Of a stretch of DNA of 64,000 nt, positions 36,969-44,902 are shown piece by piece (within the stretch, counting starts at the first letter, position 1; every line of letters starts with the position of its first letter). A program made the position numbers and the translations under genes. The notes beneath the pieces were generated by a model. It did not search any database. It was not told the DNA's origin and saw nothing but the letters and a program-made list of their open reading frames with translations. Source of the stretch: Nocardia brasiliensis IFM 10847 (lineage in GTDB: Bacteria > Actinomycetota > Actinomycetes > Mycobacteriales > Mycobacteriaceae); NCBI RefSeq assembly GCF_000710915.1, contig NZ_BAUA01000170.1, positions 24,356-88,355 of the forward strand. Reading direction: 5' to 3'.

Positions 36969-38236
36969 GCCGCGCTCCGTTCGGCGCGGGCGAGCACCAT
37001 CGCGCTCTGGAAACCGCCGAAGCCGCTGCCCACGGTCAGCACCGCGTCGGTCACGTGCTCGCGCGCGGTCAGGGGCACGTAGTCCAGATCGCATTCCGGG
37101 TCCGGAGTGTGCAGGTTGGCCGTCGGCGGGACGGTGTTGTGCGTCATCGCCAGGATCGACGCCGCGATCTCGATCGAGCCGATCGCGCCGAGCGAATGCC
37201 CGACCATCGACTTGATCGAGCTCACCGGGATCTCGTAGGCCCGCTGTCCGAGGCTGCGCTTGAAAGCCGCGGTCTCGTGCCGATCGTTCTGCTTGGTACC
37301 CGAACCGTGTGCGTTGATGTAGTCGATCTCGTCCGGGTTCATCTCGGCTTCGTGCAGCGCCACCCGGATGGCCTCGGCCATCTCGATGCCGTCTGGCCGC
37401 AGGCCGGTCATGTGATAGGCGTTGCTGCGGGTCGCGTAGCCCGCGATCTCGGCATAGACGCGCGCACCGCGCCGCTTGGCGGACTCGAGTTCTTCCAGCA
37501 CGAACACCGCGGCGCCCTCGCCCAGCACGAAGCCGTTGCGGGTGCCGTCGAACGGGCGCGACGCGGTGCCCGGCTCGTCGTTGCGCGGCGAGGTCGCCTT
37601 GATCGCGTCGAAACTGGCCACGGTGATCGGCGAGATGGGCGCGTCGGTGGCGCCCGCCACCATCACGTCGGCGGTGCCCTCGCGGATCAGCTCGACCGCG
37701 TAGCCGACGGAGTCGATGCCCGACGTGCAGCCGGTCGAGATCACCGTGGTCGCACCGCGCGCCCCGACCAGCTCGGCCACCTCCGCGGCGAACGAGCTCG
37801 GCACCAGGCAGCTGTACAGATGTGGCACGGCGTACTCGTGGTCGACCAGGTGCAGCCGCCCGGCGTCACTGACTACGCGGTACTCCCAGTCCAGGCTGGT
37901 GGCCGCGCCGACCGCGGTGCCGATCGTGACGCCGACCCGGTACGGGTCGTAGGCCTCGATGTCTATTCCGCTGTCGGCCACCGCGTTGCGCGCGGCGACG
38001 GCGACGAACTGCGCCGCCCGATCCATCCGCCGGACCTCCTGCGGACTGAGACCGCCTGCCTCGGGATCGAAGTCGACCTCGGCGGCGATCTTGGACCGGA
38101 AGGGCGCCGGATCGAAGAAGGTGATGCCGCGGGTCGCGGTACGGCCGGCGCTCAACAGCTCCCAGAACGCGTCGCGACCGACGCCGCCGGGCGCGAGCAC
38201 CTCCATGCCGGTGACGACGACTCTGCGCTCGTTCAC
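36965..38236 (-). CDS. Type II PKS KS-alpha (ketosynthase)
   Basis: About 423 residues from a GTG at 38236 overlapping the cyclase stop (GTGA). Catalytic residues are all present: C170 (ISTGCTSGIDS), H310 (NAHGSGTKQND), K342 and H347 (SMVGHSLGA). The gene order cyclase, KS-alpha, KS-beta, ACP, KR, ARO is that of angucycline clusters such as jadomycin. With KS-beta it condenses malonyl units on the ACP. The starter unit is probably chosen by the KSIII/AT pair at 42.9-44.9 kb. Confidence 0.95.
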   Translation of the reverse strand: MNERRVVVTGMEVLAPGGVGRDAFWELLSAGRTATRGITFFDPAPFRSKIAAEVDFDPEAGGLSPQEVRRMDRAAQFVAVAARNAVADSGIDIEAYDPYRVGVTIGTAVGAATSLDWEYRVVSDAGRLHLVDHEYAVPHLYSCLVPSSFAAEVAELVGARGATTVISTGCTSGIDSVGYAVELIREGTADVMVAGATDAPISPITVASFDAIKATSPRNDEPGTASRPFDGTRNGFVLGEGAAVFVLEELESAKRRGARVYAEIAGYATRSNAYHMTGLRPDGIEMAEAIRVALHEAEMNPDEIDYINAHGSGTKQNDRHETAAFKRSLGQRAYEIPVSSIKSMVGHSLGAIGSIEIAASILAMTHNTVPPTANLHTPDPECDLDYVPLTAREHVTDAVLTVGSGFGGFQSAMVLARAERSAA

Positions 38237-38559
38237 GATTCGGCTGCCCAGCTGTAGAACCGGGTGGCCATGGCGTCCGAGGGCGTACGCCACTGCGGGT
38301 CGTAGGCCTCGATGTACGGTTTCAGATCGGCGCTGATGCCGATGAAGCGCGGATCGGTCTTGGCCTGCTCGATCCGTTCGCCGCCGTCCGCGGAATCGAA
38401 GTCCTGCAGGTGGAAATAGAGTCCGCGGTAATAGAACAGCTGCCTGCGGCGGGTACCCATGCGGTGCGGCATCTCGGTGCCGTCGAACTCGGCGAACAGG
38501 TCCGCGACCTGTGGGTGCGATCCGGGATCCATCCGCGCCACAATCAATGTGCTGTGCAT
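38233..38559 (-). CDS. TcmI-family polyketide cyclase (JadI/UrdF type), first gene of the PKS operon
   Basis: A 108-residue protein of the Cyclase_polyket family: HSTLIVARMDPGSHPQVAD at the start, then MGTRRRQLFYYRGLYFHLQ, and YDPQWRTPSDAMATRFYSW near the end. Members JadI, UrdF and LanF close the last ring of angucyclinones; TcmI closes a linear tetracenomycin ring. Together with C-9 reduction and a didomain aromatase, the benz[a]anthracene outcome is favoured. It starts the 13-gene leftward operon; repeat boxes lie 180-300 bases upstream. Confidence 0.93.
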   Translation of the reverse strand: MHSTLIVARMDPGSHPQVADLFAEFDGTEMPHRMGTRRRQLFYYRGLYFHLQDFDSADGGERIEQAKTDPRFIGISADLKPYIEAYDPQWRTPSDAMATRFYSWAAES

Positions 38560-38734
38560 CGGAGTTGTCTCCTTCTACTAGATTCGACGCTCGCAATCCC
38601 AGAAGATCGCCCACATCGGCGAGCGGACTGCACTGGCGAGGATTCTTGACTCCACGCAGCGGGTAGCGATTTCGACCCCGGTTCCCATGATCTTGAAGGA
38701 ATCGACAATAAACAAGATTCGAATCGGTCAGGAC

Positions 38735-38884
38735 ATTGTCAAACTTTTGATTCCGCCGAACACCGCCGAAATGCTGCGAGAACACCGAGTGTCAGCGGAC
38801 TGTCAACTCGCCACGGGCGCCGACAGTCGAGCAACGATTCGAACTTGACCAAGAATTGACACAAATATGCAAAACCCCGTATTG
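38735..38884. promoter_or_regulatory. Divergent control region with two 11-bp-spaced box pairs
   Basis: The 439-base gap (38560-38998) between the PKS operon and the glycosyltransferase operon has no gene but clear repeats. One pair, AGTGTCA and ACTGTCA, starts at 38788 and 38799. The other, CTTGACC and ATTGACA, starts at 38844 and 38855 and reads as TGTCA on the reverse strand. In both, the units are 11 bases apart. ATTGTCA also occurs at 38735-38741. For the rightward operon TTGACA (38856-38861) and GTATTG (38879-38884) give a possible -35/-10 with 17 bases between. Spacing by one helical turn is typical of SARP/OmpR-type activator sites. Confidence 0.65.
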
Positions 38885-38998
38885 CCTATTCAACGGCAGA
38901 CTGGAAATTATTGAATATCAAGCCGGACGGCTCATTCGCCGGACGCGCTCGCGACAGCTGCCGGCCAGACCACGACATATCCGGAGGTACCGATCGCA

Positions 38999-40189
38999 AT
39001 GCGATTCCTGCTCACCACCTTGCCCGGCACATCGCACCTGTTGCCGCTGGTGCCGTTCGCGCAGGCGGCGCTCGCCGCCGGGCACGAGGTGCGCGTGGCC
39101 TGCACCGGTCCGGCACTGCCCGCCGCGGTGGCGGCCGGGTTGCACGCGCTGGCCGTGGACGACGGCACCTCGGCCCGGCCGTACGAGGAGATCGTGCGCC
39201 GGATCGGCGAGACCGACATGACCGAGACGATGTCGCCCGCGCAGATGCACGCGGAATTCGCGGCCGCGTTCGGCGAGACCGGCAATCTCATGCTCGGCGG
39301 GTTGGTCGAGGCCGTCCGGGAATGGCAGGCCGATGCCGTGGTGTACACCCCCATGGCGGTGGCCGGCCTGGTGGCCGCGCGCGCGACGGGCACTACGGCC
39401 ATCGTGCACGGTCTCGGCACCCGGTGGCCGACCTACGGGCCCGCCCTTGCCCACTTGCGCAGTGCGGCAACCGATCTCGGTGTCACCGAGGCGGTCGAGG
39501 CGGATATCGAGATCGACGTCAGCCCGCCCTCGCTCGAGGCCATCCACCATCGGACCACGCCCGCGCCGACGCAGACCTACGCGAGCCGCATCGAGGGCAT
39601 GCGCTACCTCCCCTACAACGGCGGTGGGGAACTGCCCGCCTGGGTGCGCGCGCCACGCACCGGGCGCCGCCGGGTCGCGGCCACCCTCGGCTCCTTGACC
39701 GCGACCTACGGCGACGGCACGCTGCTGCGGCACATCATCAAGGGCGCAGCGGAGCTGGACGTCGAGATCATCCTGATGACCGGCGACGCCGCCTTGCCCG
39801 GCCCGCTGCCCGAGTATGTGCGCCCGGTGCCGTGGCTGCCGTTGCGCGCGGTGTTGGAATCCTGTGCGGCCGTTGTCCATCACGGCGGAGCGGGCAGCAT
39901 GTACGCGGCCCTGGACGCCGGCGTCCCCCAGCTGGTGCTGCCCGACCGCGGCACCGACAGCGATACCAACGCCCAGATCGCGGTGACCCGCGGCGTGGCC
40001 CTGCGGCTAGACGCCGGGGAGATCGGCGCGAGCACCATCGAACAGTCGCTCGGCAAGCTGCTCGACTCCGAGAGCCATCGCGACGCTTGCACCGAAGTAG
40101 CCCAGGAGATGCACGACATGCCTGCTCCCAGCACGGTAATCGACCGGATCGCCGCCGCGATCACCGCGCCGAAGGCGGGTGCGCGATGA
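38999..40189 (+). CDS. Glycosyltransferase family 1 (GT-B) for the aminodeoxysugar
   Basis: A 396-residue UGT-like glycosyltransferase with the acceptor domain first (RFLLTTLPGTSHLLPLVPFAQA) and the sugar-nucleotide motif VVHHGGAGSMYAALDAGVPQLVLP near residues 293-316. It resembles antibiotic glycosyltransferases that move dTDP-deoxysugars onto aromatic aglycones. Aminosugar transferases of this class often need a P450-like helper (DnrQ/DesVIII type); none is adjacent. GGAGG lies upstream of the ATG. First gene of the rightward operon; its stop overlaps the epimerase start (ATGA). Confidence 0.92.
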   Translation: MRFLLTTLPGTSHLLPLVPFAQAALAAGHEVRVACTGPALPAAVAAGLHALAVDDGTSARPYEEIVRRIGETDMTETMSPAQMHAEFAAAFGETGNLMLGGLVEAVREWQADAVVYTPMAVAGLVAARATGTTAIVHGLGTRWPTYGPALAHLRSAATDLGVTEAVEADIEIDVSPPSLEAIHHRTTPAPTQTYASRIEGMRYLPYNGGGELPAWVRAPRTGRRRVAATLGSLTATYGDGTLLRHIIKGAAELDVEIILMTGDAALPGPLPEYVRPVPWLPLRAVLESCAAVVHHGGAGSMYAALDAGVPQLVLPDRGTDSDTNAQIAVTRGVALRLDAGEIGASTIEQSLGKLLDSESHRDACTEVAQEMHDMPAPSTVIDRIAAAITAPKAGAR

Positions 40190-40803
40190 GCTCGGTCGAG
40201 GTCAGAAAGCTCGGCATCGAAGGCGCGGTGGAGTTCTCCGTGCCGGTATACCGGGACAGCCGTGGACTTTTCACCAGCCCGTTCCAGATCGACGCGTTCG
40301 ACGCGGCGCTCGGCCACGGCCTGTTCCCGGTTCGCGACATCAGCCACAACGTCTCGGCTCGTGGCGTACTGCGCGGCATCCACTACACGACGACCCCGCC
40401 GGGGCGCTCGAAGTACGTGTACGTGCCACACGGCCGCGTCACCGACTACCTGGTCGACCTCCGCGTCGGCTCACCGACCTTCGGCCGTTGGGACCAAACG
40501 GAATTGGGCGGCGACGGCGCGACGGCCAAGGCGTTGTTCATCCCGATGGGCGTCGGACACGCCTTCCTCTCGCAGGAGGACGATTCGATCGTGGTCTACG
40601 TGATGTCGGAGGGGTACGAGGCGGCCAACGAGTTGGCCGTCTCCCCGCTGGACCCGGAGATCGGACTGCCGATCCCCCGGATCCCCCGTCCGGAACAGTC
40701 CGAAAGAGACCGCGCCGCATTGACTCTCGCGCAGGCCGGCGAACGCGGACTGTTGCCCGACTACGCGACCTGCCTCGAGCTGGAGGCGAAACTGTGGCAC
40801 TGA
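40186..40803 (+). CDS. dTDP-4-keto-6-deoxyhexose 3,5-epimerase (or 5-epimerase)
   Basis: A 205-residue RmlC-like cupin. The catalytic base is H66 in LRGIHYTTTPPG; IPMGVGHAFLSQEDD and the VYVMSEGYEAANE stretch are also typical. In aminosugar pathways (DnmU, EvaD) relatives act mainly at C-5, turning the D-sugar into an L-sugar. With the reductase that follows it should give an L-configured product. Overlaps the glycosyltransferase by four bases and the ketoreductase by ten. Confidence 0.92.
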   Translation: MSSVEVRKLGIEGAVEFSVPVYRDSRGLFTSPFQIDAFDAALGHGLFPVRDISHNVSARGVLRGIHYTTTPPGRSKYVYVPHGRVTDYLVDLRVGSPTFGRWDQTELGGDGATAKALFIPMGVGHAFLSQEDDSIVVYVMSEGYEAANELAVSPLDPEIGLPIPRIPRPEQSERDRAALTLAQAGERGLLPDYATCLELEAKLWH

Positions 40804-41798
40804 CACCACCTTTGGTCACCCTGCTCGGCGCCACCGGCTTCGTCGGTTCGGCGGTGCTGCGGGAACTCGCCGCACGGCCGATCCGGTTGCGCGTCGTCGC
40901 ACGGCATCCCGCACCGATCCCGCCCGACGCGCGCGCCACCATCGAGGTGTGCACCGCGGACCTCACCGCGCCCGGCGTGGTGGCCCGCGTGGTCGCGGAC
41001 GCGAACATCGTCGTGCACTGCGTCGCCTACATCAACGACGGCCCGTCGACCTGGCGGATCGCCGAGGGTGACGACGCGGCCGAGCGAGTGAACGTCGGCA
41101 TCGTCGCCGACCTGGTCGCCGCGCTCGAGCAGCGCACCGACCCGGTCGGCGTGGTCTTCGCCGGCGCCGTCTCCCAGGTCGGCAAGGGCGCGGGCGAGGT
41201 GATCGACGGCACCGAGATCGACGCTCCCTCAGGCGAATACGACCGGCAGAAGCTGCGCGCGGAACGGCTGCTGCTCGACGCGCTGGCAGCGGGGCCGCAC
41301 CGGGCGGTGTCGGTCCGCCTGCCGACGGTCTTCGGCAGCGGGCCACAGTCGACCGCGCGGGACAAAGGCGTGGTCTCGATGATGATCCGGCGCGCGCTGG
41401 CGGGCGACCCGCTGACCATGTGGCACGACGGCACCGTCAAACGCGACGTGGTCTACGTCGAGGACATCGCCCGGGCGCTGGTGGCCGCGACGGAGCACAC
41501 CGCCGAACTGGACGGGCGCGCGTGGGTGCTCGGCTCCGGTCACGGCATTCCACTCGGGCAGTTGTTCGGCACCATCGCGGACCTGGTCGCCGCGCACACC
41601 AACAGCCGGGTCCCCGTCGTGTCGGTGCCGCCGCCCGCCCATGCCGAGGCCGGCGATCTGGTGCACATCACCATCGACTCCTCGGCTTTCCGCGCCGTCA
41701 CCGGGTGGCAGCCGACCGTTCCCCTGGAAACCGCACTACGCCGGACCATCGAGGTCTGCGCGGCCGAGCGGGTCACCACCGAATCGACGGCCGGCTGA
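40794..41798 (+). CDS. NDP-hexose 4-ketoreductase (extended SDR)
   Basis: About 334 residues from a GTG at 40794 inside the end of the epimerase gene. Dinucleotide motif LLGATGFVG near residues 9-17 and the YDRQK form of YxxxK mark an NAD(P)-dependent sugar reductase of the DnmV/EvaE type. It would make the last step to a 3-amino-2,3,6-trideoxyhexose; C-4 configuration (daunosamine or acosamine/ristosamine type) cannot be predicted. No N- or C-methyltransferase gene is present, so the sugar is probably unmethylated unless genes lie elsewhere. Confidence 0.9.
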   Translation: MALTPPLVTLLGATGFVGSAVLRELAARPIRLRVVARHPAPIPPDARATIEVCTADLTAPGVVARVVADANIVVHCVAYINDGPSTWRIAEGDDAAERVNVGIVADLVAALEQRTDPVGVVFAGAVSQVGKGAGEVIDGTEIDAPSGEYDRQKLRAERLLLDALAAGPHRAVSVRLPTVFGSGPQSTARDKGVVSMMIRRALAGDPLTMWHDGTVKRDVVYVEDIARALVAATEHTAELDGRAWVLGSGHGIPLGQLFGTIADLVAAHTNSRVPVVSVPPPAHAEAGDLVHITIDSSAFRAVTGWQPTVPLETALRRTIEVCAAERVTTESTAG

Positions 41799-41812
41799 GC
41801 CGGTGCCTCGAC

Positions 41813-41842
41813 GCCACCGTGACTCGCGCGAGTCACGGTGGC
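41813..41842. terminator. 30-bp perfect palindrome between ketoreductase and luciferase-like genes
   Basis: GCCACCGTGACTCGC is followed directly by its reverse complement, a perfect 15-bp arm on each side. In RNA it would form a very stable hairpin with a four-to-six-base loop and no T-run. It lies inside the otherwise tight rightward operon, 14 bases after the ketoreductase stop and 22 before the next start. It could partly terminate transcripts or stabilise the upstream mRNA; a protein-binding site is an alternative. Confidence 0.65.
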
Positions 41843-41864
41843 ACCGCCGAAGAATGGAGCACAC

Positions 41865-42860
41865 ATGGACGTCGGACTCGTTTTCGATCTCCGAAACCCC
41901 CGGCAGTGGCAGCGGCCGTGGGCCGACCACTACGCACGCACCCTGGAGTTCTGCGAGGAGGCCGATCGGCGGGGCGCCGGTGGCATCTGGTTCACCGAGC
42001 ACCACCTCTTCGAGGACGGCTATCTGCCGCAGCCGCTGACCTTCGCGGCCGCCGCGGCGGCGCGCACCCGCCACGTCCGGATCGGCACGGCCGTCGTGCT
42101 ACCGGCGCTGCGCAAGCCCGCACAGCTCGCCGAGGAAGCCGCGGTCGTCGACCTGATCAGCGGCGGACGGCTCGAACTCGGCCTCGGCGCCGGCTATCGC
42201 GTACCCGAATACCAGTTGTTCGACGCCGATTTCAGCAAGCGGTTCGCCCGCACCGGCGCGACGATCGAAGAGGTCCGCCGCCTGTGGGAGACCGGCGGTG
42301 TCACGCCGGGCCCCGTGCAGCAGCCGGTGCCGATGTGGGGCGGCTTCTATCGCCCGCGCGGCGCGCGGCTGGCCGGCCGGCTCGGCATCGGGCTGATGCA
42401 CATCTCGCACGAGATGTTCGCGCACTATCAGGTGGGATTGGTCGAGGGCGGGCACGACCCCGAGTCGGCGCGGGTCGCGGACCTGGTGCCGATTCTGCTG
42501 GCCGACGACCCGGAAGCCGCGTGGGCCCGCGTCACGCCCTATCTGGCGCATCAGAAGAACACCTACCGCAGTTCCTCCGTCGAGGGCACCGACCGCCCGG
42601 CCCCGCCGCTGCTCGGTCCGGACGACCTGCGCGTACGCCCGTTGGACGGGTCCTGGGGCCACCTGGAGATCCTGACGCCAGAGCAGGCCGCGGTCCGGAT
42701 CAAGGCGCGCATCGCGGGATTGCCGGTGCGGCACTTGATCTTCTGGGCCGATATCGCCGGCATGCCGGACGACTTGGTGGCGCGCAACATCGAGCTGGTG
42801 AGCGAGCACCTGCCACCGCTGCTGGCCAAGGAACTCGACGTGGCAGGAACTGCCCGATGA
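41865..42860 (+). CDS. LLM-class flavin-dependent oxidoreductase (luciferase-like)
   Basis: A 331-residue TIM-barrel protein of the bacterial-luciferase family (VGLVFDLRNPRQWQRPWADHY at the start, TRHVRIGTAVVLPALRKPAQLAEEAAVVD in the middle). It uses FMNH2 or F420. The ATG at 41865 has GGAG a few bases upstream. In aromatic polyketide loci such enzymes may act as monooxygenases or F420 reductases on the aglycone; the reaction here is unknown. It sits between the sugar genes and the starter-unit genes. Confidence 0.88.
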   Translation: MDVGLVFDLRNPRQWQRPWADHYARTLEFCEEADRRGAGGIWFTEHHLFEDGYLPQPLTFAAAAAARTRHVRIGTAVVLPALRKPAQLAEEAAVVDLISGGRLELGLGAGYRVPEYQLFDADFSKRFARTGATIEEVRRLWETGGVTPGPVQQPVPMWGGFYRPRGARLAGRLGIGLMHISHEMFAHYQVGLVEGGHDPESARVADLVPILLADDPEAAWARVTPYLAHQKNTYRSSSVEGTDRPAPPLLGPDDLRVRPLDGSWGHLEILTPEQAAVRIKARIAGLPVRHLIFWADIAGMPDDLVARNIELVSEHLPPLLAKELDVAGTAR

Positions 42861-42876
42861 GCACTCGGAGACGCGC

Positions 42877-43929
42877 ATGAGCGGCGAGCTCTATATCGCC
42901 GGATGCGCCACCTGGCTGCCACCGACCGTGTCGACCGGCCAGGCCGTGGCCGCGGGCGACTGCGACGAGAAGCTGGCGACGATGACCGGCATGGCTTCGG
43001 TCACCGTGGCGGAGAAGGAATCCGGGCCCGAGATGGCCGCCAACGCCGCTACCGCGGTGCTGGACCGGACCGGTATCGGGCCCGACCGGATCGACCTCAT
43101 CCTGCACGCCAGCCTGTACTTCCAGGGTCATCACCTGTGGTCGCCCGCGTCGTACATTCAACGTGTCGCGGTCGGAAACCATTGTCCGGCAATGGAAATC
43201 AGGCAGGTCTCAAACGGTGGCATGGCCGCACTCGAGCTGGCGGGCGCCTATCTCGCGGCGTCCGCCGACCGGGATTGCGTGCTCATCACCAGCGGTGACC
43301 GGATGCACCCACCCGAGTTCGACCGCTGGCGCAGCGATCCCGGCACGGTCTATGCCGACGGCGGCACGGCGCTGCTGGTGTCGCGGCGGTCCGGTTTCGC
43401 CGTTCTCCGTGCGCTGCATACGGTTTCGGACCCGGAGCTGGAAGGGATGCACCGCGGCGGCGACTCCTACGGTGCGCCGTCGCTGACCACTCCGTCCCCG
43501 GTCGACCTCGAGGCGCACAAGCGCGAGTACGTCGCCGCGCGCGGTCGGCAGTACAGCGCCGCGCGCGTGGCCGCGGGCCAGAAGGCCGCGCTGCACGGCG
43601 CACTTGCCGCGGCCGGTGTCGAGCTTGCCGACATCGCGCGAATATCGTTGCCGCACATGGGCTGGCGGCGGGTCAAGGCGGGCTTCCTGTCCCAGTTCGA
43701 CATCGATCCCGAGCGCACCACCTGGTCGTGGAGCCGGACCATCGGTCATCTCGGCGCGGGCGATCCCATCGCCGGTCTGGACCACCTGGTCGGCACGGGC
43801 GCGGTCGGCCCGGGCGACCTGTGCCTGCTGGCCAGTGTCGGCGCCGGGTTCAGCTGGTCCTGCGCGGTCGTCGAAATCCTCAGCCGCCCTCCCTGGGTGG
43901 CCGCTGCCGAGGGGAATTCCCATGAGTAG
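42877..43929 (+). CDS. KSIII-like starter-unit synthase with active-site serine (DpsC type)
   Basis: A 350-residue thiolase-fold protein. Where FabH enzymes have Cys, it has S112 (QVSNGGMAALE). It also has H291 and D296 (TIGHLGAGD); the Ser-His spacing of 179 residues and the His-Asp spacing of five equal those of DpsC, whose S118-H297-D302 triad selects propionyl-CoA in daunorubicin biosynthesis. The likely job is to prime the minimal PKS with a propionyl (or other non-acetate) unit, which would leave an ethyl side chain. It overlaps the acyltransferase gene by eight bases. Confidence 0.9.
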   Translation: MSGELYIAGCATWLPPTVSTGQAVAAGDCDEKLATMTGMASVTVAEKESGPEMAANAATAVLDRTGIGPDRIDLILHASLYFQGHHLWSPASYIQRVAVGNHCPAMEIRQVSNGGMAALELAGAYLAASADRDCVLITSGDRMHPPEFDRWRSDPGTVYADGGTALLVSRRSGFAVLRALHTVSDPELEGMHRGGDSYGAPSLTTPSPVDLEAHKREYVAARGRQYSAARVAAGQKAALHGALAAAGVELADIARISLPHMGWRRVKAGFLSQFDIDPERTTWSWSRTIGHLGAGDPIAGLDHLVGTGAVGPGDLCLLASVGAGFSWSCAVVEILSRPPWVAAAEGNSHE

Positions 43930-44902
43930 TCCGACCCTGGCGATGATGTTTCCCGGCCAAGGTTCGCAATACCCGCGCATGGCCGCCGGGCTCTATCGGG
44001 AGGAGCCCACGTTCACCAAGGCGATGGACGAGGTCTTCGCCGCCTTCGGCGCGCAAGGCGCACCGCTGCGCGACGATTGGCTGGCCACGACGCCCGTCGT
44101 GCCGATCGACCACGTCACGCGGGCCCAGCCACTGCTGTTCGCCATCGACTACGCCATGGCCCGGATGGTGACCAACTGGGGCTTCCCGCCCGATCTCGTC
44201 ATCGGGCACAGCATCGGCGAACTGGCTGCGGCGGCCTACACCGACATCCTGTCGCTGCCCGAGGCCGCGGGCGTGGTGCTCGACCGGGTGCATCGAATCG
44301 CCGCGGCGCCCGCGGGCGGCATGCTCGCGGTGGCCGCGACCGTCGACGAACTCGAGCCCTACCTGTCGCAGGAGGTGGCGCTCGCGGCGATCAACGCGCC
44401 ACGCCAGACCATCCTGGCCGGATCCGACACCGCACTGGCCACGGTGTCCGCCGAGTTGCGCGCGGCGGGACGCACCTGCCGAACCGTGCCGTCGCTCAGC
44501 GCGTTTCACAGCCCGCTGCTGCTCCCCGCGGCCACCGGCAGTCTCGAATACCTGGCCACGCTCACGCCGCGCAAGCCGCGCATCCCGGTCTTGTCCTGCT
44601 ACACCACCCGGCCACTGGACCAGGCGACGATCGCCGATCCGGCGTACTGGGCCCACCATCCCGTGGCGACCGTGCGCTTCTGGCCCACCTTCGATGCGCT
44701 CGTCGGATCGCACGAGCGCATCGTGTGCGTCGAAGCCGGTCCCGGACAAGGATTGTCGACCGTCGCGCGCAGGCATCCCGCCATGCGCGAAGGCCGCGGC
44801 GCGGTCGTGTCGGTCTCGCCCGCCCGCGCGGGCGGCGCGGACTGGCAGGCCGCGGCCGCGGCCTTCGCCACTCTCACCTCGGTGTGCGCACCGCCGTCGT
44901 GA
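43922..44902 (+). CDS. Acyltransferase paired with the KSIII (DpsD/FabD type)
   Basis: A 326-residue malonyl-transacylase-fold protein with the nucleophile S97 in GHSIGE, an early GQGSQ motif and SAFHS near residue 196 (the position of the HAFHS motif). Paired with a DpsC-like KSIII, as in the daunorubicin locus, it probably takes part in starter-unit priming. DpsD is partly dispensable in that system, so its role may be supportive. Its stop adjoins the stop of the convergent IS701-like gene with no gap. Confidence 0.9.
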   Translation: MSSPTLAMMFPGQGSQYPRMAAGLYREEPTFTKAMDEVFAAFGAQGAPLRDDWLATTPVVPIDHVTRAQPLLFAIDYAMARMVTNWGFPPDLVIGHSIGELAAAAYTDILSLPEAAGVVLDRVHRIAAAPAGGMLAVAATVDELEPYLSQEVALAAINAPRQTILAGSDTALATVSAELRAAGRTCRTVPSLSAFHSPLLLPAATGSLEYLATLTPRKPRIPVLSCYTTRPLDQATIADPAYWAHHPVATVRFWPTFDALVGSHERIVCVEAGPGQGLSTVARRHPAMREGRGAVVSVSPARAGGADWQAAAAAFATLTSVCAPPS

